Assembly (NCBI RefSeq): GCF_002798015.1
Contig: NZ_PGTZ01000007.1
Span: 762,222-826,221, forward strand
From: Luteimicrobium subarcticum
Lineage (GTDB): Bacteria; Actinomycetota; Actinomycetes; Actinomycetales; Cellulomonadaceae
Reading direction: 5' to 3'
Length of the DNA: 64,000 nt
This document shows positions 25,983 through 34,949 of the stretch, one piece after another. The stretch's first letter is position 1. The number at the start of each line of letters is the position of its first letter. The translations under genes and the position numbers were made by a program. Under the pieces are notes generated by a model, which saw nothing but the letters and a program-made list of their open reading frames with translations, searched no databases and was not told where the DNA came from.

Positions 25983-27185
25983 GTGGCAGCACCAGTGATA
26001 GCAGTGGTAGGTGGCGGGCAGCTCGCGCGCATGATGGCCCCCGCGGCGGGTGAGCTCGGGGTCCGTCTGCGCGTCCTCGTGGAGTCCCCGACGTCGTCGG
26101 CAGCGCAGGTCGTGGTGGAGTCCCGGACGGGCGCCGCGGCGGACGAGGACGCGGTGCGTGCCCTGGTGGTGGGGGACGGTGCCGACGGTGTCGATGCGGC
26201 GGACGTCCTGACGTTCGAGCACGAGCACGTGCCGAACGCGCTCCTCGAGGCGCTCGGCGCCGAGGGCGTCTCCGTGCAGCCGGGGCCGGCGGCCCTCGTG
26301 CACGCGCAGGACAAGATCGTGATGCGGACCCGGCTCACCGACCTGGGCCTGCCGTGCCCGCGGTGGGCCGCCCTCCCGTCGGACGTCGTCGCGGGGCCCG
26401 CCGCGCTGGGCGCCTTCCTCGCCGAGGTGGCGGAGCCGGGTGCCGAGGTCGTGGTCAAGACGAGCCGCGGCGGGTACGACGGCAAGGGCGTCCGGCTGGT
26501 CGACGCGGCCGACGGCGCGGACGACTGGTTCGCCGCCGCGGCGGACGGCGGCCCCGCCCTCCTCGTCGAGGAGAAGGTGCCGTTCACCCGGGAGCTCGCG
26601 GTGCTCGTCGCGCGGCGTCCGTCGGGCGAGGTGCGCACCTGGCCGGTCGTCGAGTCGGTCCAGGTCGGCGGCGTGTGCGCCGAGGTGGTCGCGCCTGCGC
26701 CGGACCTCGACGACACCCTGGCCGCCGAGGCCACGCGGGTCGCCGTCGCCGTGGCCGAGGGGCTCGGCGTGACCGGTGTGCTCGCGGTCGAGATGTTCGA
26801 GGTGCCGGGCGTGAACGGGCCGCGCGTCCTCGTCAACGAGCTCGCGATGCGCCCCCACAACTCGGGCCACTGGACGATCGACGGGTCCGTCACGAGCCAG
26901 TTCGAGCAGCACCTGCGGGCGGTGCTGGACCTCCCCCTCGGCGAGACCGCGCCGGTCGCCCGCTGGACCGTCATGGCGAACGTCCTCGGCTCGAGCCTCG
27001 ACGCACTGACCGACGCCCTGCCCGCGGTGCTCGCCGCCTACCCCGAGGCGCGCGTCAACCTGTACGGCAAGGACGTGCGTCCCGGGCGCAAGCTCGGGCA
27101 CGTGAACGTCAGCGGTGACGACCTCGACGAGGTCCGCCGTCGTGCCGCGGGCGCCGCCGCGCTCCTGCGCGGCGAGAACCCCTGA
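25983..27185 (+). CDS. purK: 5-(carboxyamino)imidazole ribonucleotide synthase PurK
   Basis: This 400-residue ATP-grasp enzyme converts aminoimidazole ribonucleotide, ATP and bicarbonate to N5-carboxyaminoimidazole ribonucleotide in purine synthesis. The N terminus [18 protein letters not shown] is the PurK nucleotide-fold signature. [12 protein letters not shown] is the glycine-rich ATP loop, and [16 protein letters not shown] is the C-terminal substrate and metal motif. The start is GTG at 25983, following a TACCCT -10 element. purE lies 43 bp downstream and uses the product. Confidence 0.97.
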   Translation: MAAPVIAVVGGGQLARMMAPAAGELGVRLRVLVESPTSSAAQVVVESRTGAAADEDAVRALVVGDGADGVDAADVLTFEHEHVPNALLEALGAEGVSVQPGPAALVHAQDKIVMRTRLTDLGLPCPRWAALPSDVVAGPAALGAFLAEVAEPGAEVVVKTSRGGYDGKGVRLVDAADGADDWFAAAADGGPALLVEEKVPFTRELAVLVARRPSGEVRTWPVVESVQVGGVCAEVVAPAPDLDDTLAAEATRVAVAVAEGLGVTGVLAVEMFEVPGVNGPRVLVNELAMRPHNSGHWTIDGSVTSQFEQHLRAVLDLPLGETAPVARWTVMANVLGSSLDALTDALPAVLAAYPEARVNLYGKDVRPGRKLGHVNVSGDDLDEVRRRAAGAAALLRGENP

Positions 27186-27228
27186 ACCCCTGATCCGAGC
27201 ACACCGTCACACCACCCGGGAGCAGCAC

Positions 27229-27798
27229 ATGAGCGAGCCCACCGTCACCGACCGGACGGACTCCGTCCCCGCCGCGCCGCTCGTCGGCATCGTCATGGGG
27301 TCCGACTCCGACTGGCCGGTGATGCAGGCCGCGGCCGACGCGCTCGCCGAGCTCGGAGTGCCCGTCGAGGTCGACGTCGTCTCCGCGCACCGCATGCCGC
27401 TCGACATGATCGAGTACGGCCGCACGGCCGCCGCCCGCGGGCTGCGCGTGATCGTCGCCGGTGCGGGCGGTGCCGCGCACCTGCCGGGCATGCTCGCCGC
27501 GGTGACGTCGCTGCCGGTCGTGGGCGTGCCGGTGCCGCTGGCCCACCTGGACGGCATGGACTCGCTGCTGTCGATCGTGCAGATGCCCGCGGGCATCCCG
27601 GTCGCGACGGTGTCCGTCGGCGGGGCACGGAACGCCGGACTCCTGGCCGCGCGCATGCTGGCTGCCGGCACGGACGACGACGCGGTGGCGCTCCGTGGCC
27701 GCCTCGACGCCTTCCGGGACGACCTCGAGGCGCAGGCCAAGGCCAAGGGCGCCCGCCTCCGCGCGGCGCGCGCCGGGAAGGTCGGCTTCACCGCCTGA
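27229..27798 (+). CDS. purE: N5-carboxyaminoimidazole ribonucleotide mutase PurE
   Basis: This 189-residue class I PurE has the [13 protein letters not shown] phosphate-binding motif, the SAHRMP loop with the catalytic His, and [11 protein letters not shown]. It isomerises the PurK product to 4-carboxyaminoimidazole ribonucleotide. The start is ATG at 27229, with GGGAG about 9 nt upstream; the frame stays open further upstream only as a shadow of purK. It forms a two-gene unit with purK. The convergent LCP gene begins 15 bp after its stop. Confidence 0.97.
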   Translation: MSEPTVTDRTDSVPAAPLVGIVMGSDSDWPVMQAAADALAELGVPVEVDVVSAHRMPLDMIEYGRTAAARGLRVIVAGAGGAAHLPGMLAAVTSLPVVGVPVPLAHLDGMDSLLSIVQMPAGIPVATVSVGGARNAGLLAARMLAAGTDDDAVALRGRLDAFRDDLEAQAKAKGARLRAARAGKVGFTA

Positions 27799-27813
27799 CC
27801 GTGCCGGGGGGCG

Positions 27814-29163
27814 TCAGCCCACGCCCGCCGCCTTGAGCGCGGCGTCGCACTGCGCCTTCGTGGTCGGCAGGTCGGCGGCCGACAGCGGTGTTCCTTCCAT
27901 CCCCGTGACGAGCCGCTTGCCCCCCGTCGCTCCTGCGCCCCCCGTGCGCTTCGGGGTCGGCGTGGCGGACGGAGCGGTCGACGTCGTCGCACCCGTCCCG
28001 CTCTTCTTCGGCGTCGTGATGTCGCCGAGCGGCTTGTCGTGGGCGATCTTGTCCCACAGCGCGGCCGCCGCGGCGGCCTGCCACACCACCCGGTTCTCGT
28101 CGTACGGGTCGGCACCCCACGGCACGGTCCGGAACGTGATCGCGGCGGTGTCCAGGTTGCGCAGGCTGAACCCGAGCCCCGTCATGAAGCTCAGCGACCC
28201 GAGGTCGGAGCTCGTGTGCAGCGACCGGGTGACCGCGTCGACGAACTTCAGCATCTTCGGTGTGTCGGTCACATAGCTCTGCGCGAAGAACGTGTTGGCC
28301 AGCGAGCCGACCAGGGCCTGCTGGCGGCCGATGCGCGCGGTGTCGCTGCCGTCGGCGATGCCGTGGCGGGTGCGTGCCCAGCTGATCGCGGTCTTGCCCT
28401 GGAGGGTCTGCCACCCGGCGGTGAGCTCGAGGTGCGACGCCTGCGGGTCGTCGACGTCCTGCGGGACGCACACGGCGACGCCGCCGAGGGCGTCCACCAT
28501 GGCGTCGAAGCCGGCGAAGTCCACGACGACGTAGTCGTCGAGGCGGATGCCGGTGAGGTCGCGGACGGTCTGCCAGGTGCAGGCCGCCGCGGCGCCGAAA
28601 GACTTCGACTCGTCCCACCCGGCGGCCTGCGCGGTGTCCCAACCGCGTGCGAACGCCTCGTTGAACATGGCGTACGAGCTGGCGACGGTCCGGACCGCGC
28701 CCTTCTTGTCGAGCTGGCACGACGGCAGCGCGACCATCGTGTCCCGCGCGATCGAGACGACGTCGATGCGCTTCCGGTTCGCGGCGACGTGCATGACCAT
28801 CGCGGTGTCGGACCGCTGGGCGTTGCCCTGCAGCGCCTGGTCCTTGGTGACGGTGTCGTTGTCGCCGCCGCGCCAGTCGCTGCCGAGGACGAGGATGTTG
28901 AGGTCCTTGCCGGCGGCGGCGTCCTGCGGGTCGGCGGGCGACCGGGCGGCGTCGGGTCGCGGTGCGGCGGCCTGCTCCTTGAGCCAGTCGATGTTCTGGG
29001 TGTCGACGTTGCCCTGGAAGTGGCGGGCCAGGCCGTAGGAGAGCCCGCCCGCCGACGCGAGCACCGCGACCGCAGCGAGGCCGACCCACCGGGCCACCGC
29101 GTGCGACCGCTGTGCCGCTCGGTGGCGTGGCGGACGCACGACGTTCCCCGTGGGCGACTCCAC
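27814..29163 (-). CDS. LytR-CpsA-Psr (LCP) family protein, copy 1
   Basis: The protein has 449 residues: a short cytoplasmic N terminus, one membrane helix (about 25-47) and an extracytoplasmic LCP domain (about 85-375). The LCP core motifs read ILVLGSDWRGG, VVSIARDTMV, DDYVVVDFAGF and KTAISWARTRHG. A Ser/Thr/Pro/Lys-rich linker and a conserved tail follow, RLVTGMEGTPLSAADLPTTK then AQCDAALKA. LCP proteins transfer lipid-linked glycans onto peptidoglycan. The sequence IARDT replaces the usual IPRDS. The start is GTG at 29163, 7 nt after TAAAAT. It is the first of three closely similar copies followed by a more distant one, all minus strand. Confidence 0.93.
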   Translation of the reverse strand: MESPTGNVVRPPRHRAAQRSHAVARWVGLAAVAVLASAGGLSYGLARHFQGNVDTQNIDWLKEQAAAPRPDAARSPADPQDAAAGKDLNILVLGSDWRGGDNDTVTKDQALQGNAQRSDTAMVMHVAANRKRIDVVSIARDTMVALPSCQLDKKGAVRTVASSYAMFNEAFARGWDTAQAAGWDESKSFGAAAACTWQTVRDLTGIRLDDYVVVDFAGFDAMVDALGGVAVCVPQDVDDPQASHLELTAGWQTLQGKTAISWARTRHGIADGSDTARIGRQQALVGSLANTFFAQSYVTDTPKMLKFVDAVTRSLHTSSDLGSLSFMTGLGFSLRNLDTAAITFRTVPWGADPYDENRVVWQAAAAAALWDKIAHDKPLGDITTPKKSGTGATTSTAPSATPTPKRTGGAGATGGKRLVTGMEGTPLSAADLPTTKAQCDAALKAAGVG

Positions 29164-29170
29164 CCGGCGA

Positions 29171-29176
29171 ATTTTA
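29171..29176 (-). promoter_or_regulatory. -10 element for LCP copy 1
   Basis: TAAAAT on the minus strand, 7 nt before the GTG at 29163. Confidence 0.65.
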
Positions 29177-29236
29177 GGCGCCCGGGACCGTCACGGCACC
29201 CGGAGGGTGTCGCTCCGGACACGCCGACGGTGCTGG

Positions 29237-30589
29237 TCAGCCCTGCGACGCCGCCGTGATGGCCGCGTCGCACTGCGCCGCCGTGGTGGGCAGGTCGCCC
29301 GCGGCCAGCGGGTCGCTGTCCATCCCGGTGACGACCCGCTTCGGGGTCGCGGCCGCCGGCTTCTTCGTGGGCGCGGTGGTGGTCGTCGTGCCGGACGAGG
29401 CGGTCCTCGAGGCCGTGGGCTTCGAGGACGCCGTCGACGCCGTGTCGCCGATCGGCTTGTCAGCGGCGACCTTCGCCCACAGGGCGGCGGCCCGGTCGGT
29501 CTGCCAGCCGACCTTGCCCCGGTGCGCGCTGTCCACCGGGTAGTAGTAGAACGGCACGGTCCGGAACGTCACGTTCGACATGTCGAGGTGGCGCAGGCTG
29601 AAGCCGAGCCCCGTCATGTACCCGATGGACCCGATGTCGGAGCTGGTGTGGAGCGACTTCGTCACCGCGTCGACGAACGACAGCATGCGGGGCGCGCTGG
29701 TGAGGTAGTTCTGCGCGAAGAACTTGTTGACGACGGACCCGACGAGCGCCTGCTGACGTCCGATGCGGGCGATGTCGCTGCCGTCGGCGATGTCGTACCG
29801 CGCGCGGGCCCACTTGATCGCGGTCTTGCCGTCGAGGTTCTGCCATCCCGCGTCGAGCACGAGGTGCCCGGCCTTCTTCGAGTCGACGTGCTCGGGGACG
29901 CAGACGTCGACGCCACCCAGCGCGTCGATCATGCCCGTGAAGCCCGCGAAGTCGAGCACGACGTAGTCGTCGAGCTCGATCCCGGTCAGGCTCTCCACGG
30001 TCTGCCACGTGCAGGCTGCCGCCGCGCCGAACGCCTTGGAGTCGTTCCAGCCGTGCTGCTTGGCGACGTCCCAGCCGTACGCGAACGCGTTGTTGAACAT
30101 GTCGCCGGACGACGCGTTGGTCGACGCCGTGTTCTTGCTGTCGAGCTGGCAGGCCGGGATGTCGACGATGGAGTCGCGGGGGATCGACACGACCTCCACC
30201 CGCTTCCGGTCCGCGGAGACGTGCAGGACCATCGCCGTGTCCGAGCGCTGGGCGTTGCCCTGCGCCCCCTGGTCCTTGACGACGGTGTCGTTCGAGCCGC
30301 CGCGCCAGTCGCTGCCCAGCACCAGGATGTTCAGGGCGTTGCCCGCGGCCTGGTCCTCGGGGGTGGCGGCCTTCGCCTTCGCGGCGGCGGTGTGCTGCGG
30401 GTGCTTGAGCCAGTCGACGTCCTGCGTGTCGACGTTGTTCTGGAAGTGGCGCGCGAGGCCGTAGGATACACCTCCTGCCGTCGCCAGGACGGCGACCGCG
30501 GCGATCGCCACGCCGCGCAGCACCGCGTGCGACCGGCGGGCGGCGAGGTGACGAGGTGGTCGGGCTGCTTCCCCCTGCGGCTCTTCCAT
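29237..30589 (-). CDS. LytR-CpsA-Psr (LCP) family protein, copy 2
   Basis: This 450-residue copy has the same plan as copy 1: membrane helix at about 26-48, LCP domain (about 85-375) with ILVLGSDWRGG, VVSIPRDSIVDIP, DDYVVLDFAGF and KTAIKWARARYD, then a Thr/Ser/Lys/Pro linker and the tail RVVTGMDSDPLAAGDLPTTA then AQCDAAITA. It keeps the canonical IPRDS. The start is ATG at 30589, 7 nt after TACGAT, so it has its own promoter despite the tandem arrangement. It lies 73 bp upstream of copy 1 in the direction of transcription. Confidence 0.93.
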   Translation of the reverse strand: MEEPQGEAARPPRHLAARRSHAVLRGVAIAAVAVLATAGGVSYGLARHFQNNVDTQDVDWLKHPQHTAAAKAKAATPEDQAAGNALNILVLGSDWRGGSNDTVVKDQGAQGNAQRSDTAMVLHVSADRKRVEVVSIPRDSIVDIPACQLDSKNTASTNASSGDMFNNAFAYGWDVAKQHGWNDSKAFGAAAACTWQTVESLTGIELDDYVVLDFAGFTGMIDALGGVDVCVPEHVDSKKAGHLVLDAGWQNLDGKTAIKWARARYDIADGSDIARIGRQQALVGSVVNKFFAQNYLTSAPRMLSFVDAVTKSLHTSSDIGSIGYMTGLGFSLRHLDMSNVTFRTVPFYYYPVDSAHRGKVGWQTDRAAALWAKVAADKPIGDTASTASSKPTASRTASSGTTTTTAPTKKPAAATPKRVVTGMDSDPLAAGDLPTTAAQCDAAITAASQG

Positions 30590-30596
30590 CCGGCAG

Positions 30597-30602
30597 ATCG
30601 TA
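30597..30602 (-). promoter_or_regulatory. -10 element for LCP copy 2
   Basis: TACGAT on the minus strand, 7 nt before the ATG at 30589. Confidence 0.65.
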
Positions 30603-30638
30603 GTGCAACCGGGCGCTTGGGACTGATCGGTCTCGACG

Positions 30639-31961
30639 TCAGCCCTGAGCGGCCTTGATGGCGGCGTCGCACTGCGCCGCCGTGGTGGGGAGGTCGCCCG
30701 CCGACAGCGGGCTGTTCTCGCTCCCCGTGACGACCTTCTTCGGGGTGCTCGCCTTCTTGGTCGCCTTCGGCGTGGACGCCGCCTTCGGGGTGCTGGTCGA
30801 GGTCTTCGTGCCCCCGGACGACGCCTTGGTCGTCTTCTTCGTCGCGATGTCGCCGATCGGCTCGTCGTGGGCGATCTTGTCCCACATGGCGGCGGCCTGG
30901 TCGGTCGTCCAGTCCACCCGGTTGGGGTCCGTGACGTCGTAGTGCCACGGCACGGTCCGGAACGTGACGTTCGACGTGTCGAGGTGGCGCATGCTGAAGC
31001 CCAGGCCCAGCAGGAACGAGAAGGACCCGAGGTCGGAGCTGGTGTGCATGGACTTGGTCACCGCGTCCACGAACTTCAGGAGGCGGGGGGAGTCCGTCAC
31101 ATAGTTCTGCGCGAAGAACTTGTTCGAGATCGCGCCGACGAGAGCCTGCTGGCGGCCGATGCGGGCGATGTCGCTGCCGTCGGCGATGCCGTGCCGGGTC
31201 CGGGCCCAGCTGATCGCGGTCTTGCCCTTGAGGGTCTGCCAGCCTGCGGAGAGGACCAGGTGCGACGCCCGCGGGTCGTCGATGGCCTGCGGCACGCACA
31301 CGTCGACGCCGCCGAGGGCGTCGACCACGCCGTCGAACCCGGAGAAGTCGACCACCACGTAGTCGTCGATCGCGATCCCCGTCAGGCTCTCGACGGTCTT
31401 CCAGGTGCAGGCGGCGCCGGCGCCGAACGACTTCGAGTCGCTCCAGCCGAGCGACTTCGCGGTGTCCCACCCGTAGGCGAACGCGTTGTTGAACATGTCG
31501 TTCGTGTGCGCCGACGCGATGGTCGCGCCCTTGCTGTCGAGCTGGCACCGGGGGATGTCCACGAGCGAGTCGCGGGGGATCGAGACGAAGTCGATGCGCT
31601 TCCGGTCGGCCGAGATGTGCATGACCATGGTCGTGTCCGAACGCGCCGTGTCGCCCTGCTTGGCGCCGTCCTTGACGATGCTGGAGTTCGTGCCCCCGCG
31701 CCAGTCGCTGCCGAGGATGAGGATGTTCAGCGACTTGCCTGCGGCCGCGTCCTTCGGGTCCGCCTTCTTGGAACCCTGCTTGAGGAAGTCGACGTTCTGC
31801 GTGTCGACGTTGCCCTGGAAGTGTCGCGCGAGGCCGTAGGCGCCGCCGCTGACGCACGCGAGCACGGCGACGACGGCGATGCCGATACCGCGGGCGATGC
31901 CGTGGGAGCGCAGCCCGCGGAGATGGCGCGGCGGCCGCTTGTCGGTCGTCTTCTCGGGCAT
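30639..31961 (-). CDS. LytR-CpsA-Psr (LCP) family protein, copy 3
   Basis: The protein has 440 residues: membrane helix at about 22-44 and LCP domain (about 75-365) with ILILGSDWRGG, FVSIPRDSLVDIP, DDYVVVDFSGF and KTAISWARTRHG. A long Lys/Thr/Ser/Pro linker precedes the tail KVVTGSENSPLSAGDLPTTA then AQCDAAIKA. Copies 1 to 3 share cysteines in the PxCQLD, AACTWxT, VCVP and QCDAA positions, so two disulfides are plausible. The start is ATG at 31961, 7 nt after TAGGAT. It follows copy 4 in the direction of transcription. Confidence 0.93.
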   Translation of the reverse strand: MPEKTTDKRPPRHLRGLRSHGIARGIGIAVVAVLACVSGGAYGLARHFQGNVDTQNVDFLKQGSKKADPKDAAAGKSLNILILGSDWRGGTNSSIVKDGAKQGDTARSDTTMVMHISADRKRIDFVSIPRDSLVDIPRCQLDSKGATIASAHTNDMFNNAFAYGWDTAKSLGWSDSKSFGAGAACTWKTVESLTGIAIDDYVVVDFSGFDGVVDALGGVDVCVPQAIDDPRASHLVLSAGWQTLKGKTAISWARTRHGIADGSDIARIGRQQALVGAISNKFFAQNYVTDSPRLLKFVDAVTKSMHTSSDLGSFSFLLGLGFSMRHLDTSNVTFRTVPWHYDVTDPNRVDWTTDQAAAMWDKIAHDEPIGDIATKKTTKASSGGTKTSTSTPKAASTPKATKKASTPKKVVTGSENSPLSAGDLPTTAAQCDAAIKAAQG

Positions 31962-31968
31962 GGCGGTG

Positions 31969-31974
31969 ATCCTA
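31969..31974 (-). promoter_or_regulatory. -10 element for LCP copy 3
   Basis: TAGGAT on the minus strand, 7 nt before the ATG at 31961. Confidence 0.65.
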
Positions 31975-32027
31975 GGGGTTCGTGCTGTGGCTGACGTGTG
32001 CGGGGGCGGGATGCGGACGGCGGCGGC

Positions 32028-33308
32028 TCAGCCGGTGCCGTAGCTGCCGGGCTCGAGCGAGCCGTCGGCGACCTGCGCGAAGAACGTGGGGGTCTTGTCG
32101 GGGTCGAGCCGGACGCTCGACCCGACGCCACCCGGGCGGTAGTCCGGGTCGGACACGGGCGGCAGGCCGGTGACGCCGTCCTTGCCCTCGGCGTTCTTGA
32201 ACGCGATCGCCAGGTGGGCGAGGTCGAGCACGTTCATCGACTCGTCCACCGTGAGGACGCCGGTGCCGGCGTCGAGCAGCCCGACCTGCCGCGTCGGCTG
32301 GAACAGGAGGGCCGGGTTCTTCACCTTCGCCGAGAGCGCGCCGATGACCTGCTGCTGACGCTGCGCGCGCCCGAAGTCACCGAGCGGGTCCGAGTAGCGC
32401 ATCCGGGAGAACGCCAGGGCGGTCTTGCCGTCGACGTCGTGGCAGCCCTTCGTCCAGGTCAGCTTGCTCTTCTTGTCCTGGACGCTCCGGTCGTAGCAGA
32501 GGTGGACGCCGCCGACCGCGTCCACGACGTCCTCGACCCCGCCGAAGCCGATCTCGACGTAGTGGTCGACGTGCATGCCCGTGAGCTGCTCGACCGTCTT
32601 GACGAGCAGGGGCGCGCCGCCCAGCGAGTACGCCGCGTTGACCTTGTTGCTGCCGTGGCCCGGGATCGGGACGTAGGAGTCGCGGGGGATCGAGATGAGC
32701 GCGGTCGGGCCCGAGTCGGGGACGTGCAGCACCATGATCGAGTCGGTGCGGGCGCCCGTGGTGTGGTCCTTGACGACCCCGTCCGCGCGCGAGTCGGAGC
32801 CCGCGAGCAGGTACGTGGTGCCGGTCGTCCCGGCGCTGCCCGAGAGGGCGTCGACGTGCTGGAGCTTGCCGTTCGCCCACACGGCGAGACCGATCGGCCA
32901 GGCGACGAGCGCCGCGACGACCACCACCGCGACGATCCCGGCGACGCGGCCCTTGCGGATCCGGATCCGGCCCGGCCCGGCCGCACCGGCGTCCGGGGTG
33001 CCGCCGGGGGCGGCGGGCTCGGTGCGCTGCGGCGGTCGCGTGGACGTCGTGCCCCGTGCGGCACGCTGGACCGTGCGGGACGAGCCGTGCGGGGCGAACG
33101 ACGGCGGCTGGGCGCTCTGCACGGAGATGCCCTGGCTCGACTGCCGCGTGACGCGCGGCGGCGCGGGCGGTGCCGGCGGGCGCGGCGCCGCACCCGCGGA
33201 CGTCGCACCGTCGGGACCGACGGTGATGACGTCGTCGGAGCTCGGGCGTGCGGCGCTGTGCCCCTGGGGCGTGAAGCTCGGGGGCGGGGGGCTGACGTCC
33301 TGGTTCAT
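32028..33308 (-). CDS. LytR-CpsA-Psr (LCP) family protein, divergent copy 4
   Basis: This 426-residue LCP protein is clearly less similar to the three copies beside it. It has a long disordered Pro/Ala/Arg-rich cytoplasmic region (about 1-125), one membrane helix (about 130-150) and the LCP domain with YLLAGSDSRADG, LISIPRDSYVPIPG, HYVEIGFGGVEDVVDAVGG and KTALAFSRMRYSD. It lacks the linker and the QCDAA tail of copies 1-3. The start is ATG at 33308; a start five codons earlier (33323) is possible and neither has a strong ribosome site. It probably serves the same wall-attachment chemistry with a different glycan or partner. Confidence 0.9.
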   Translation of the reverse strand: MNQDVSPPPPSFTPQGHSAARPSSDDVITVGPDGATSAGAAPRPPAPPAPPRVTRQSSQGISVQSAQPPSFAPHGSSRTVQRAARGTTSTRPPQRTEPAAPGGTPDAGAAGPGRIRIRKGRVAGIVAVVVVAALVAWPIGLAVWANGKLQHVDALSGSAGTTGTTYLLAGSDSRADGVVKDHTTGARTDSIMVLHVPDSGPTALISIPRDSYVPIPGHGSNKVNAAYSLGGAPLLVKTVEQLTGMHVDHYVEIGFGGVEDVVDAVGGVHLCYDRSVQDKKSKLTWTKGCHDVDGKTALAFSRMRYSDPLGDFGRAQRQQQVIGALSAKVKNPALLFQPTRQVGLLDAGTGVLTVDESMNVLDLAHLAIAFKNAEGKDGVTGLPPVSDPDYRPGGVGSSVRLDPDKTPTFFAQVADGSLEPGSYGTG

Positions 33309-33482
33309 GCGCGACCGCCGCACGGCAGGAGGCGCGCCAGGACGCGGGCAGCAGCGCAGGGCGCGCCCATCTCCTGGGCCTCGTCGACGATCACGTCATC
33401 GAGGGTAAGCGGGTGCCGTGGGAGGCGTTGCACGACCTCGGCAGGCACGCGGTGGAGGGATTGTGGAGATGCGCCCGCGGGG

Positions 33483-34343
33483 TCAGCGGCCGAGCCGCAG
33501 GGTCGCCTCGGCGCGCTCGCCGTCGACGATCCGCCGCCACCGCTCCGGGTCGTCCTGCTCGGCGGCGGCCGGCGCGCCGGTGACGACGACCGCCGAACCA
33601 CCCCGCGCCCAGACCCCGACGACGGCCCGGAGGAGGGAGCCCACGAGAGGCCGTGCGTCCACGCCGTGGGGGACGACGAGCACGGTCCGGGCGCCCGCTG
33701 CCGTGCCCGAGGCCGGTGCGTCGTCGGCGGTCGCCCAACCGAGCAGCGCTGCGTGCGTCGTGACGCCGGGGTCGGGCCCGTCCGTGGCGCCGCGCGGGCT
33801 GACGTCTGAGAGGGCGGGCGCCGCCGGGTCCGTCGGCGGGACCCAGCCGAGCGCGTCGGCGTAGGTCATGACGGCCGCCGCGGCGTCGATCGCGCCCGGC
33901 GGGAGGTCGCCGTCGAACCGGCGGGCGAGCGCGGGCAGGCTGACGGCGACCACCTCGGCGCGCGCGGCGGAGCCGGCGGCGGCGTGCGGCGCGCCCGGCC
34001 GGTCCGTGACCACGACGTCCGCCGCGTCGCCGTCGGGGTCGCCGAGCAGGACGGTCGCGCCCGCGCGCCACGCCGCGAGCGCCCAGACGGCCGCGCGCCA
34101 GTGCGCGGGCAGGTCCAGACGGACGCGGGTGCCGGGCGCGGCGTCGAGCTCCTCGACGAGGAGGTTGGTGGTCTTGACGACCCAGTTGGCGAGGACGGCG
34201 CCCGAGAGCTCGACGCGGCCGTCGTCGTCGTACCAGGTGAGCGCGGGCGCGCCCCCGCGCGCGGTGAGCGCTGCGAGAAGTGCGGGAACGGTGGAGATAC
34301 CCCGTGCGGGCGGGTGGGACGGTGACGACGCGCCGGTGGACAT
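33483..34343 (-). CDS. TIGR03089 family protein (actinobacterial)
   Basis: This 286-residue protein looks like the conserved actinobacterial TIGR03089 family: an N-terminal segment resembling the start of AMP-binding (acyl-CoA synthetase-like) proteins (PALTWYDDDGRVELSG, LANWVVKTTNLL), then an Ala-rich central part and a shortened C terminus. It is too short to be a full adenylating enzyme and lacks a recognisable P-loop motif, so catalysis is doubtful. The start is ATG at 34343, 6 nt after TAGTCT. The family commonly sits near wall-glycan genes, but its function is not known. Confidence 0.8.
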   Translation of the reverse strand: MSTGASSPSHPPARGISTVPALLAALTARGGAPALTWYDDDGRVELSGAVLANWVVKTTNLLVEELDAAPGTRVRLDLPAHWRAAVWALAAWRAGATVLLGDPDGDAADVVVTDRPGAPHAAAGSAARAEVVAVSLPALARRFDGDLPPGAIDAAAAVMTYADALGWVPPTDPAAPALSDVSPRGATDGPDPGVTTHAALLGWATADDAPASGTAAGARTVLVVPHGVDARPLVGSLLRAVVGVWARGGSAVVVTGAPAAAEQDDPERWRRIVDGERAEATLRLGR

Positions 34344-34500
34344 GAGGTCAGACTAGGACCACGACACGCCGACGGGACCAGCAGGTTCACCCGCGCGATA
34401 TCGCTCCGATAGCACATTTCGGCTTGACCGACGATGATGACACGCGTGTAATTCAACCAATGCAGTTTCCTTCACGAGGACCGCAGTAAAGGGGCGCACC
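34344..34500. other. Divergent promoter region between the TIGR03089 and WhiB2-like genes
   Basis: These 157 bp are richer in A/T than the surroundings. They hold the -10 element TAGTCT (34350-34355, minus strand) for the leaderless TIGR03089 gene and a TTGACC-17-TGTAAT promoter for the WhiB2-like gene. Confidence 0.7.
34424..34452 (+). promoter_or_regulatory. Promoter of the WhiB2-like gene
   Basis: TTGACC (34424-34429) and TGTAAT (34447-34452) are separated by exactly 17 nt. The transcript would carry a leader of about 40 nt ending in AAAGGGG before the ATG at 34501, unlike the leaderless pattern of most neighbours. Confidence 0.7.
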
Positions 34501-34878
34501 ATGTGGGACTTGCTCAACTCTGACGGGGCCTTCCCGTCCGACGCCAGGAGAAGCTACCCGGGGGGCGTCGGCGGCGACCAGCCCCTCGTCCGCCACGAGC
34601 TGGAGCGGGGCATCGCCCCCGTCATCTCGCTCTTCGCCGACACCGAGGAGGAGGACACCCTCCTCGGCTGGCAGGAGCGCGCGCTGTGCGCGCAGACCGA
34701 CCCGGAGGCGTTCTTCCCCGAGAAGGGCGGCTCGACCCGCGAGGCCAAGCGTGTCTGCTCGGGCTGCGAGGTGCGCCAGGAGTGCCTGGAGTACGCGCTC
34801 GAGAACGACGAGCGGTTCGGCATCTGGGGCGGCCTGTCCGAGCGCGAGCGGCGCAAGCTCAAGCGCCAGGCCATCTGA
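34501..34878 (+). CDS. whiB2: WhiB-family iron-sulfur regulator, WhiB2/WhmD-like
   Basis: The protein has 125 residues, with the four-Cys site (LCAQTDP then VCSGCEVRQEC), FFPEKGGSTREAKRVC and FGIWGGLSERERRKLKRQ. This core closely resembles WhiB of Streptomyces and WhiB2/WhmD of mycobacteria, which control septation and cell division. The core starts near residue 55; the preceding segment is an extra N terminus compared with the roughly 87-residue Streptomyces protein. The ATG at 34501 is supported by AAAGGGG 6 nt upstream and by a good promoter; internal GTG codons could give a shorter form. The giant glycosyltransferase gene begins 71 bp downstream. Confidence 0.92.
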   Translation: MWDLLNSDGAFPSDARRSYPGGVGGDQPLVRHELERGIAPVISLFADTEEEDTLLGWQERALCAQTDPEAFFPEKGGSTREAKRVCSGCEVRQECLEYALENDERFGIWGGLSERERRKLKRQAI

Positions 34879-34949
34879 CCGGGGTCCGGGCTCGCCCACG
34901 ACCGGAAATCCCACGGTTCGCAGCCCGACCGTCGCATGATGGCCTGGCC

